Shown: positions 1-9,400 of the stretch, piece after piece
How positions within the stretch are numbered: position 1 is the first letter of the stretch
Layout of the letters: each line of letters starts with the position of its first letter
Assembly (NCBI GenBank): GCA_021780815.1
Contig: JAJXYC010000003.1
Span: forward strand, 1 to 64,000
DNA: 64,000 bases
Origin: Bacteroidota bacterium
GTDB lineage: Bacteria; Bacteroidota; Ignavibacteria; Kapaibacteriales; UBA2268
Direction of reading: 5' to 3'
The notes under the pieces: generated by a model
Seen by the model: only the letters and a program-made list of their open reading frames with translations
Databases searched by the model: none
What the model was told of the DNA's origin: nothing
Position numbers and translations under genes: made by a program

Positions 1-394
1 AAGAGTTGCTTTTGAAAATCTATGTACAGGCACATATACTTTAAATATTACAAAAGATGGTTATAAAAGCATAGAAATTCATCAAGAAGTTAGTTGCCAT
101 ACTTCAAAAGGATTAACAGAATTTTTGGTAAGTAATGCTCCTTGTTGTGATAATAAGATTATCATTTATGCGAAAGATTCTACTTCTAATGCAGCTTTGA
201 CAGATGCAACAGTAAGATTATCTCAAAATGGTCAAACAATTACTACTAAAACAACTGATGCAAATGGAAGAGTTGCTTTTGAAAATCTATGTACAGGCAC
301 ATATACTTTAAATATTACAAAAGATGGTTATAAAAGCATAGAAATTCATCAAGAAGTTAGTTGCCATACTTCAAAAGGATTAACAGAATTTTTG
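1..394 (+). repeat. Perfect 127-bp direct repeat, period 267 bp
   Basis: Bases 1-127 and 268-394 are identical when read side by side, and both copies diverge sharply right after the TTG codon at their ends. The 267-bp offset is 89 codons, so the repeat is an in-frame domain duplication inside the partial gene. The first copy is cut by the window edge, so the array may be longer. Confidence 0.92.
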
Positions 395-673
395 ACAAAA
401 ACACCTTGCCACACGGCAACATTAAAATTCCAGACAAAAGATTATGATTCAGGCGAAATATTAGCTAATGTGAAAGTAGTAGTTAGTTTAAATGGGTCAG
501 TTATATTTGATGGTTATACCAATAGTGAAGGGAATATTGTAATAGACGGGTTAACAGCACCCGATGTTTATGAAGCAACATTTACAACAGATGGCTATCA
601 GACAAGAACAATTGAGATGACTTTTGTTGAGTGTAATGTTTTAACAGAAACAGCTAAGCTGAAAAAGAATTAA
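1..673 (+). CDS. Repeat-domain surface protein, 3' end (carboxypeptidase-regulatory-like domains)
   Basis: The frame is open from the first bases of the window, so the gene starts upstream; about 223 residues are visible. They form beta-sandwich units of about 89 residues resembling the carboxypeptidase regulatory (CarboxypepD_reg) fold, with the recurring pattern of a variable strand, TDANGRVAFENL, Y-T-L, and DGYKS. The end of one unit and the whole next unit are visible, followed by a diverged third unit that ends in LKKN. A TTG at 125 is inside the repeat and is not a real start. Such domains act as spacers or adhesive modules in exported FCB-group proteins; no enzyme domain is visible here. 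A strong hairpin terminator follows. The family call is by pattern only. Confidence 0.7.
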   Translation, partial: RVAFENLCTGTYTLNITKDGYKSIEIHQEVSCHTSKGLTEFLVSNAPCCDNKIIIYAKDSTSNAALTDATVRLSQNGQTITTKTTDANGRVAFENLCTGTYTLNITKDGYKSIEIHQEVSCHTSKGLTEFLTKTPCHTATLKFQTKDYDSGEILANVKVVVSLNGSVIFDGYTNSEGNIVIDGLTAPDVYEATFTTDGYQTRTIEMTFVECNVLTETAKLKKN

Positions 674-715
674 AGAAGGATATTCTTGTTGAGAAAACAA
701 TGGTATAAAACTCCA

Positions 716-752
716 CAAAAAAAAGGCTGTCCAACAAAGGCAGCCTTTTTTT
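716..752. terminator. Bidirectional terminator between convergent genes
   Basis: An A-run followed by AAGGCTG, a T bulge, CC, a short loop, GG and CAGCCTT running into T7. It is flanked by A and T tracts on both sides, so it can end the plus-strand repeat-protein gene and the minus-strand RNA-binding-protein gene. The core CTGTCC recurs in three other hairpins of this window. Confidence 0.8.
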
Positions 753-771
753 CGTAAATGCGGAAACTTCT

Positions 772-1080
772 CTAATTTCTATGAGAACTTCTATTGTATC
801 CACCGCCACGATTTCCACCTTTTTCAAAGGAATTTTCAGTTCTTGGTTTAGCTTCGTTAACAACGAGTGCTTTCCCCATAAAATCTGAACCATTAAGAGT
901 TTCAATTGCCTTTTTTGCTTCAGTTTCGTCAGTCATTTCAACAAAACCGAAACCACGACTTCTTTGAGTGAATTTGTCAGTTATTATTCTTGCTGAATCA
1001 ACTGAACCAAATTCTTGAAATAATCCCTTAAGCTCTTCTTCAGAAGCTTTAAAAGGGATGTTTGCAACATAGATGTTCAT
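772..1080 (-). CDS. RRM-type RNA-binding protein
   Basis: A 102-residue single RNA recognition motif protein. RNP2 (IYVANI) is at residues 3-8 and RNP1 (RGFGFVEM) at 42-49, with the usual beta-alpha-beta spacing. A Gly/Arg-rich tail (residues about 88-102) resembles the RGG-like tails of cyanobacterial and Bacteroidota Rbp proteins. Such proteins bind single-stranded RNA in the cytoplasm and are often linked to cold or stress adaptation; that role here is inferred from the family. The ATG has no obvious Shine-Dalgarno site, as is common in this group. It stands alone: a terminator lies downstream and 123 bases separate it from purA upstream. Confidence 0.9.
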   Translation of the reverse strand: MNIYVANIPFKASEEELKGLFQEFGSVDSARIITDKFTQRSRGFGFVEMTDETEAKKAIETLNGSDFMGKALVVNEAKPRTENSFEKGGNRGGGYNRSSHRN

Positions 1081-1203
1081 AAAATACTACTATAAAAATG
1101 AATAAAATGATTTTCTCTTTATTGAGAAAACCTTAATACAAAATTATGCAAATAATTTCAATAAACAATACATTAATACAAAATATTTTTTATTTTACGG
1201 AAA

Positions 1204-2553
<1,350 letters not shown>

Positions 2554-2597
2554 TTATAAAAAATAGAAAAATTATAAGGAAATATTAAAAAGAAAAA

Positions 2598-2942
2598 TTA
2601 TAATTGAGAGATATCCTGAATTATTGTTAAGATGTTTTCAAGATGAGTGATTCTGAAAAGTTTTAGAATTTTTTCAGAAGGATTAAGTAAGAAGAGTTTT
2701 ATATTTTTTTGAGATAAAGTGCGATGAACTGAAACAAGTGAACCTAATCCAGAGCTATTCATCATAACAACTTTAGATAAATCAATAATAAGTGAATGAA
2801 AATCTTGTTGTTTTAAATCATTAACTTGTTTTGAAAGATTTAGAGCTTCCTCTCCGCCTAATAAATTATCAGGGGCTTGCAAATAAGCAATCCCCTGATA
2901 GTTATCTAATTGTTTAATTTTGCTAAATTCAGAATTGTTCAT
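2598..2942 (-). CDS. STAS-domain anti-anti-sigma-factor-like protein
   Basis: 114 residues forming a single STAS domain of the SpoIIAA type. The signature MMNSSGLGSLV at residues 60-70 carries the Ser63-Ser64 pair where partner-switching proteins are phosphorylated by an anti-sigma kinase. Such proteins release sigma factors or control signalling phosphatases. No cognate kinase or phosphatase is visible in the window, so the partner is unknown. It starts 31 bases after secF on the same strand and precedes purA, so it may be co-transcribed with secDF. Confidence 0.85.
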   Translation of the reverse strand: MNNSEFSKIKQLDNYQGIAYLQAPDNLLGGEEALNLSKQVNDLKQQDFHSLIIDLSKVVMMNSSGLGSLVSVHRTLSQKNIKLFLLNPSEKILKLFRITHLENILTIIQDISQL

Positions 2943-2973
2943 TTTTAATTCCGATAAAACTTAATAAAATACA

Positions 2974-3930
2974 TTATGCTGTTTTAATAGCTTTCGCAGA
3001 TTTTTCTTTTTCTGCTTTCCAACCACTTTCTAGATCAATCTTTTGAACTTTTTCTTGGTACCAAATAACGAAGTTAGTTGCAATGAATACAGAAGAATAA
3101 GTACCTGTTAAAATACCAATAAGCATTGTAAAGGCAAATCCTTCAAGCACAGGACCACCAAAAGCAAGTAATACAACCAAAGTAATTACTACGGTTGCAA
3201 CTGTATTTATAGTCCTACTCAAAGTTTCATTAATACTTAAATTCGCAAGTTTCAAGAAGTTCATACCTTTGTGCAAATCTTGGTTCTCACGGATACGGTC
3301 AAAGATAATAACGGTATCGTTTACAGAATAACCAACAACGGTCAATACTGCGGCAAGGATTTGCTGGTTAATTTCCAAATCCATAATCCCAAGTGCGTTG
3401 AACACAAGCACAAAAGTTATAACCACAAAAACGTCGTGAACTAATGCGATAATTGCACCAAGGCCAAAAGTAAATTCAAAACGGAAACCGATGTAAATTA
3501 ACATTGCTATAATTGCGAGCAATACAGCAATAAAGGCTTGAAATCTAAGTTCGGAACCTATTTTTGCACCAATTTTATCTACTTTTAAAATTGTAAATGT
3601 ATTATTTGAAATTCCTTGCAAAGCTGTTTGAATTTTAGATTGAGCATCGCCAAGGTCTTGAACACGAATCAAAAATTGGTTTGTTTCACCAAATGATTTA
3701 ATTTCAGAATTTTTATATCCTACTTTATTAACAGCATTACGAATTTGGTCGGTATTAATATTATTTTTAAAAGCAACAGCTATTTCAGAACCACCGGTGT
3801 AATCAATACCAAATTTTGGTGGGAAAATAAAAGCCGTTAAAAATCCAACCAATATAATACTTACTGAAAAAATAACCCAAGCGTTTCTTCTGGTTACAAA
3901 ATCTATATTCGTTTTTTCAAAAAATTGCAT
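2974..3930 (-). CDS. secF: Protein translocase subunit SecF
   Basis: 318 residues. With SecD it forms the proton-driven inner-membrane complex that assists the late stage of Sec export. A first membrane segment lies at about 17-36, followed by the family motif GIDYTGGSEI at 41-50, a periplasmic domain to about 125, and five further hydrophobic segments including the LTVVGYSVNDTVIIFDRIREN stretch typical of the SecD/SecF export domain. It is separated from secD by 17 bases, with an upstream GGAG-like ribosome site, so the two are co-transcribed as a split secD-secF rather than a fused secDF. Confidence 0.96.
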   Translation of the reverse strand: MQFFEKTNIDFVTRRNAWVIFSVSIILVGFLTAFIFPPKFGIDYTGGSEIAVAFKNNINTDQIRNAVNKVGYKNSEIKSFGETNQFLIRVQDLGDAQSKIQTALQGISNNTFTILKVDKIGAKIGSELRFQAFIAVLLAIIAMLIYIGFRFEFTFGLGAIIALVHDVFVVITFVLVFNALGIMDLEINQQILAAVLTVVGYSVNDTVIIFDRIRENQDLHKGMNFLKLANLSINETLSRTINTVATVVITLVVLLAFGGPVLEGFAFTMLIGILTGTYSSVFIATNFVIWYQEKVQKIDLESGWKAEKEKSAKAIKTA

Positions 3931-3947
3931 AATAAATATCTCCTAAA

Positions 3948-6095
3948 TTATTTAATTGTATCAAGTTTCTTTTGTCCAAAACCAAAGTGAGAAGCACCGT
4001 TTGAAATAATCATTTCAATAATTGAACGTGAAATCAAAATTGCTGTAAACAGTGTCATAATAATACCGATCATTAAAGTAAGTGCAAAACCTTGAATTGG
4101 TCCGCTTCCAAAGTAGTATAAAATAAGTCCAGTGATGAAAGTTGTGATATTAGAGTCCATAATAGCACTTAAAGCTTTACTAAATCCCTCATCAATAGCA
4201 GATTTAAGACTTCTCCCTTTCTTTAATTCTTCACGAATTCTTTCGTAAATCAGCACGTTGGCATCAACCGCCATACCGAGAGTCAATATAATACCGGCAA
4301 TACCGGGCAAAGATAAAGTACCTCCCAGAGATGCAAGTATTCCAAGCATAAGGACGATGTTTAAAATTACGGCGAAGTCAGCAACTAAACCACCAACACT
4401 ATAATATATAAACATAAAGAGAACAACAGCCAAAGCGGCGATAATACTTGCAGTAACACCATTTCTAATTGAGTCTTCCCCGAGTGAAGGACCAACTATT
4501 CTTTCTTCGATGATTTGTACTGGAGCTTTCAAAGCACCTGCTTTTAAAACTATTTCAAGCAAACGTGCTTCTTCGGCATTTGCCATACCTGTAATTTGAG
4601 AGTTGCCACCTGATATTTTACTTTGAACAACAGGAGCGGAATATACTCTATCATCTAATACAATTGCAATACGTTTTTGCAAGTTAGCACCTGTAATTTT
4701 TGCCCAACGTTCAGCACCATCAGAATTCATTGCCATTGTAACCATAGGAGCATTGTTAGTAGGGTCATAAGTTGCCAATGCGTCTGTAATCACATCACCT
4801 GTTAGTTCAGGTTCTTTTTTTAAGGAATAAAAGTCAAATACTTTTACATTTTGTTTTAAAAATCTTTGGTCAGGTTTAGCATCAATAGCAATTTGTAAAT
4901 CAGCAGGCATCATAGCTTTGATTTCTGGTCTATTTAAAATTTCATTGAACTTCGGGATAGAATCTTCCAAAATTTTAAACATATATTCGCCTTCTGGGAA
5001 CTGCGAACTTGTGTAGTAAATTGGTACTATCTTTGCATTTTTTTGTTGTGGTGCATAATAAGTTGTAAACAATCTTGTAAACGGATGGTCTTCAAGATAT
5101 TTACGTGCTGCTTCTTCTTTTGGTAAACCAGCGTAAGGGTCAGTTGAATCTTTTGTCTTTGTTGAATCTTTAACTAAAACAGTAGAATCTTTGGCAATAG
5201 AATCTTTTTCAAGTTTTTCAGTTTTTTTCTCTAATTTAGTTTCGGCAGTTTTTTTATTTTCAGATTTTGCAATATCTGCATTTTGAACTGTTGCTTTTGT
5301 TGTATCCTGAACATTATTAGTTTCTGGAATACCTGCTTTTCTATCGTGCAAGAACTTATCAATACGAGCGAAAAATTCAACAATTTGCTTGTTATTTTTA
5401 ACTAATTTGAATTCCAAGCGAGCAGTAGTTTGCAACAAACTACGCATTTCAGTAACATTAGAAACACCCGGTAATTCCATCAAGATACGGTTTGTACCTT
5501 GTTTTTGGATATTAGGTTCAGCAACACCATATTGGTCAATTCTTTGGCGAAGAACTTCAAGTGCTTGGTCTATTGCTTGCTTTTGGTCTTCTCTAAGTTT
5601 GTCTATAATTTTATCATCAGATAAATCACGTACATTACCAAAGTCAAAATAAGAGATTAATGATTTACCTTTTGGACGTGCTATTGCATTAAAATTCTTT
5701 AAAAAGATGTCAATAACATCTTGATCAGTATTTTTTGCTTCTTCTTTTGTCTTTGCAATAACTTGTTCAAAAGTTTCATCAATTTGTTCTTTTGATGCAG
5801 TTTCTTCAATCAATTTTGCAACATCAACTTCAAGAGTAACATACATACCGCCCCGTAAATCTAACCCAAGTTTTAATTGGGAATTTTTTGCCTTCAACAA
5901 CGCTTCTCCATATTGCTTTTTAAAAGATTCCATAATTGCAAGTGAATCAGCTGGACTTTTTGCCGATTTCGCACGTTGCAAATATCCCTTTTGAATACTT
6001 TCCAAGTTGTAGGCTCTAAATGTTGGATATAACATTGCTATCGCTGCAATTACCGTAACTCCAACTAAAATTATTTTGCCAAGTACCTTCTTCAA
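3948..6095 (-). CDS. secD: Protein translocase subunit SecD, with a charged insert
   Basis: 715 residues. An N-terminal membrane segment (about 5-25), the LGLDLRGG motif at 76-83, the P1 periplasmic region with the conserved LRQRIDQYGVAEPNI block at 182-196, and a C-terminal membrane bundle with GMAVDANVLIYERIREE identify SecD. The protein is longer than most SecD proteins, partly because of a low-complexity insert at about 255-322, rich in Lys, Asp, Ser and Thr with several KDST/KDSI units. It must lie in the periplasmic loop. The first gene of the secD-secF pair; a very AT-rich 182-base gap separates it from murE. Confidence 0.96.
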   Translation of the reverse strand: MKKVLGKIILVGVTVIAAIAMLYPTFRAYNLESIQKGYLQRAKSAKSPADSLAIMESFKKQYGEALLKAKNSQLKLGLDLRGGMYVTLEVDVAKLIEETASKEQIDETFEQVIAKTKEEAKNTDQDVIDIFLKNFNAIARPKGKSLISYFDFGNVRDLSDDKIIDKLREDQKQAIDQALEVLRQRIDQYGVAEPNIQKQGTNRILMELPGVSNVTEMRSLLQTTARLEFKLVKNNKQIVEFFARIDKFLHDRKAGIPETNNVQDTTKATVQNADIAKSENKKTAETKLEKKTEKLEKDSIAKDSTVLVKDSTKTKDSTDPYAGLPKEEAARKYLEDHPFTRLFTTYYAPQQKNAKIVPIYYTSSQFPEGEYMFKILEDSIPKFNEILNRPEIKAMMPADLQIAIDAKPDQRFLKQNVKVFDFYSLKKEPELTGDVITDALATYDPTNNAPMVTMAMNSDGAERWAKITGANLQKRIAIVLDDRVYSAPVVQSKISGGNSQITGMANAEEARLLEIVLKAGALKAPVQIIEERIVGPSLGEDSIRNGVTASIIAALAVVLFMFIYYSVGGLVADFAVILNIVLMLGILASLGGTLSLPGIAGIILTLGMAVDANVLIYERIREELKKGRSLKSAIDEGFSKALSAIMDSNITTFITGLILYYFGSGPIQGFALTLMIGIIMTLFTAILISRSIIEMIISNGASHFGFGQKKLDTIK

Positions 6096-6277
6096 AGATA
6101 ACCTCCGATATTAGCCTAAAAATTTTTCAAATTAAAAAAAATAGAATTACAAATTTAACTTATTTTTTCCAAAAAACAATTAATTATTTGATAGTTATAT
6201 TATTTTTTTTATTTTATTTATAATTTTCTATATTTTTCTATATTTTTGATATAATAATTTAATTTAATAATTACTTT

Positions 6278-7792
6278 TTATTTGATTTTATTTAGTATTT
6301 CAAAATCATCAAAATTTATTTTTGACGAGCCGATTATTTGATATTTTTCATGCCCTTTGCCTGCAATTATAATATAATCATTTTTACGGGAAATTTCGTA
6401 GGCAGTAAGAATAGCATCATATCTAGATTCTATTGTTTGAACTTTATTTCTCAAATTAGATGGAACTCCTTTTAAAATTTCTTTTATAATTTGGCTCGGT
6501 TCTTCATTTCTTGGATTATCCGAAGTAATAATCACATAATCAGAATAATTTACTGCAATATTTCCCATTTCAGGTCTTTTCTCTTTGTCTCTGTCGCCTC
6601 CACAACCAAATACACAAATAATTTTAGATAAGATGTTATCTTGTTCTTTGATTGCATTCAAATTTTGCAAAACTTTCATCAACGCATCAGGTGTATGAGC
6701 ATAATCTACGATACCTATTGCTTCATTTGGTAGTTTCACCAATTGCATTCGACCAGGAGGGGCTTGTATTTGCTTCGCAGAACTTATCAATTCTTCCAAA
6801 TTAAAACCTAATGAATACAAACAAATTATAGAAAATGCCAGATTTTCTATATTGAATTTCCCAATTAGATTTGATTTTACTTTATAATAATAATTATTAT
6901 TATTAATGCCAGTAGCAATATTGTTGCCAATATGATCATTTAATTCTAAATCAAATGAAATTGAACTAATTGAAGTATTTTCGTTTAATATTTTAATTAA
7001 AGAATTGTCGTATTTGCCAATTGTGTAAATGTGTTTTGTCCCACAATCTTGGACAATTAAATCAGAATATTTATCATCTTGATTGATAATAGCGGAAGAA
7101 TTTTGCCCTAAACTTTTAAATAATATTTGTTTGGCTTGAGCATAATTTCTCATAGTTTTATGAAAATCAAGATGGTCATGCGATAAATTAGTAAAAATTG
7201 CAGAGATAAAATTAATTCCAAAAACTCTATGTTGAACAAGGGAGTGAGATGAAACTTCCATAACGGCATACTCTACATGTTTACTACGAAAATAAGCAAA
7301 TAGTTCAAATAATTCTAATGATTCAGGGGTGGTATGGGTTGTAGGAATATTTTCTTCATTTAAATAAATGCCTGTCGTCCCAATTATAGCAACATTTCTG
7401 TGGAAATTTTTAAGTAAAGAAGCAATCAAAAAAGTAATGGTAGTCTTACCGTTTGTTCCAGTAACACCAATTATTTTAATATCTTTTGCAGGGAAATCAA
7501 ACCAAACGTTTGAAAGTTGAGCCAAAGCGAGTCTTGAGTCAGCAACTAAAATATAAGAAATATCTTGCATTATTTTATCAGGCAATCTTTCGCAAATAAT
7601 GGCAACAGCACCATTTTGAATTGCTTGATTAATGAAATTATGCCCATCTGTTGTATTTCCCGATATTGCTACAAAAAGTGAATTAGATGAAATTTTGTTT
7701 GAATTATAAGCAATATTATCAATAAATATTTCTTTATCTCCTATGATTTGCAAATAATTTAAAAAAGGGAGTAACTGATTTAGGTTTTTCAT
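6278..7792 (-). CDS. murE: UDP-MurNAc-tripeptide synthetase MurE (meso-DAP type)
   Basis: 504 residues in the Mur ligase three-domain order. The ATP loop GTNGKTT is at 112-118, the Lys that is carbamylated in the family is Lys221 in QAKQILF, and the substrate-specificity motif DNPR is at 425-428, which in this family selects meso-diaminopimelate rather than lysine. The enzyme adds the third residue of the peptidoglycan stem peptide in the cytoplasm. It is transcribed alone on the minus strand and is divergent from the GT5-like gene, with 123 bases between starts. No other mur or division genes are adjacent. Confidence 0.95.
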   Translation of the reverse strand: MKNLNQLLPFLNYLQIIGDKEIFIDNIAYNSNKISSNSLFVAISGNTTDGHNFINQAIQNGAVAIICERLPDKIMQDISYILVADSRLALAQLSNVWFDFPAKDIKIIGVTGTNGKTTITFLIASLLKNFHRNVAIIGTTGIYLNEENIPTTHTTPESLELFELFAYFRSKHVEYAVMEVSSHSLVQHRVFGINFISAIFTNLSHDHLDFHKTMRNYAQAKQILFKSLGQNSSAIINQDDKYSDLIVQDCGTKHIYTIGKYDNSLIKILNENTSISSISFDLELNDHIGNNIATGINNNNYYYKVKSNLIGKFNIENLAFSIICLYSLGFNLEELISSAKQIQAPPGRMQLVKLPNEAIGIVDYAHTPDALMKVLQNLNAIKEQDNILSKIICVFGCGGDRDKEKRPEMGNIAVNYSDYVIITSDNPRNEEPSQIIKEILKGVPSNLRNKVQTIESRYDAILTAYEISRKNDYIIIAGKGHEKYQIIGSSKINFDDFEILNKIK

Positions 7793-7878
7793 TATTAAAG
7801 ATTAAAATTAAAAGATTACAAATTTATTAAAAATATAAATAAAGTCGTTTAAATTAAACAAAATTATGAAAATATTCG

Positions 7879-7886
7879 TAATTTTG
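7879..7886 (+). promoter_or_regulatory. Candidate Bacteroidota-type -7 box
   Basis: TAATTTTG matches the TAnnTTTG -7 consensus known for Bacteroidota sigma factors, 29 bases before the ATG of the GT5-like gene. No clear TTTG -33 box is seen at the expected distance, so support is weak. Confidence 0.4.
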
Positions 7887-7915
7887 CAATTTTAAAATTA
7901 AACAAAACAAAAATA

Positions 7916-9400
7916 ATGGCTTCCAGACCAATTAATGTGTTATATGTAACCAGTGAATCATTGCCATATATAAGAATACAATCGCTCGGAGATATATCGT
8001 ATTCTTTTGTTATGGCGATGAGAGAACAGGGAGTAGATATAAGGTTAGCAATGCCCCGCTACGGAATAATATCTGAACGTCGGCACCAAATTCATTATAT
8101 TAAAAGGCTAACTGATTTACCGATTCCTATTGGTAAGGAAAGTTATCCATCATCAATCAAATCATCTTCAATGAACTCTCCAAGAACAAAAGTACAAGCT
8201 TATATTACAACTAATGAATATTACTTTACTTCGAGGAAAGGGGTTTATAGAGATGCTAAAACATTAGAACTTTATCCTGATAATAACGAAAGATTCTTGT
8301 ATTTTTGTCGTTCTATTGTTGAAATGTGTAATCTAACTGAATGGGTGCCTGACATTATTCACTGTGTCGATGGTGAAACTGCCTTAATTCCAGCACTGTT
8401 TAAATTAACTTATCCTGAAAAATTTGAAAAAACTAAATTTGTTCTTTCAATTCATACTTTTGAAGAGCAATATATTTCTGGAAAAAGTTTTTTTGAAAAA
8501 ACATCTTTGCCAAAAGAATATAAAGATTATTTTATACACCAAAATAAATTTAATTTTTTGAAAGCAGGAATTGAATTTGCTGATACAGTTGTGTTTTCAA
8601 ATAGAAATTATTATGAAACAAACCTGGCAAATCCAGATATTAGTGGTGGGTTAATGGGCTTATTGGCAAGCAAAGATGTGCAAGTTTTGCCTAATGGAAT
8701 TGACCCTTGGTCTTGGGATATGCGAAAGGATAAACAGATTTGTTCAAAGTATGAAAATGATTTAGAAGAATTTAAATATAATAATAAAGTTAGTTTATCT
8801 CAAAAATTTGAATTAGATTATGACCCAAGTATACCTATTTTGGGATTAATTTTAGATGTTAATGAATACGAAGCAATTGAATATTTCATTGAAAATGCCC
8901 CTGCAATCTTTAAAGATGAAAATATTATGATATTAGCTTTGGCACGAGTAGAAACCAGATACAAAAATACATTAAACTTATTAGCAAAGAAATATAAAAA
9001 ATCATTTAGAGTACAATTTACCACTGATTTATCTTTATTCCATCAACTGTTTGCTGGCTCGGATTTTTACTTGTCTTTGGATAATCACGACCCAACAAAT
9101 ATGAATTTGGCATTTGCAGCCCGTTACGGGGCTATACCTGTTGCAAATGATTTTTATGTTGATAAAACTCTTTTTAAGTCGATAGATGAAAAGAAAGGTT
9201 TTGCTATACTTTTTGAGAAAAAGAAAGTTGAAGAGTTCCATAAAGCAATTGAAAAAGCAGTTAAAATATTTAATAATAAAGAAACGTTCAATACAATAAT
9301 TGAAAGTGCAGTTGCACAAAAGTTTAGTTGGGATAATTCCGCTAAAGAATTTAAAACTATTTATACAAAACTTTTAAAAGGCGCAAAACTTGAAAAGTAA
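7916..9400 (+). CDS. Glycogen/starch synthase-like protein (GT5 fold), probably not catalytic
   Basis: 494 residues that follow the layout of GlgA. The N-terminal half begins INVLYVTSESLPYIRIQSLGD where GlgA has the KTGGL/DV loop. The second half has LPNGIDPWSWD at the GlgA NGID-WD position and a GSDFYLSLDNHDPTNMNLA stretch aligned to GlgA FEPCGLNQ. The ADP-glucose-binding Lys of KTGG, the Arg/Lys of the SR-QKG loop, and the Glu and STGG-type loop near the C-terminus all appear to be lost. I infer a pseudoenzyme or a strongly changed donor specificity. It is followed by a lipoprotein gene that overlaps its last 11 bases and then by a barrel gene. Confidence 0.7.
   Translation: MASRPINVLYVTSESLPYIRIQSLGDISYSFVMAMREQGVDIRLAMPRYGIISERRHQIHYIKRLTDLPIPIGKESYPSSIKSSSMNSPRTKVQAYITTNEYYFTSRKGVYRDAKTLELYPDNNERFLYFCRSIVEMCNLTEWVPDIIHCVDGETALIPALFKLTYPEKFEKTKFVLSIHTFEEQYISGKSFFEKTSLPKEYKDYFIHQNKFNFLKAGIEFADTVVFSNRNYYETNLANPDISGGLMGLLASKDVQVLPNGIDPWSWDMRKDKQICSKYENDLEEFKYNNKVSLSQKFELDYDPSIPILGLILDVNEYEAIEYFIENAPAIFKDENIMILALARVETRYKNTLNLLAKKYKKSFRVQFTTDLSLFHQLFAGSDFYLSLDNHDPTNMNLAFAARYGAIPVANDFYVDKTLFKSIDEKKGFAILFEKKKVEEFHKAIEKAVKIFNNKETFNTIIESAVAQKFSWDNSAKEFKTIYTKLLKGAKLEK

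Noticed and set aside
7916-9400. Functional glycogen synthase (glgA)
   Set aside because: Length and fold fit, but the KTGG, SR-QKG, FEPCG and STGG motifs are not present, so an active GlgA is not supported.
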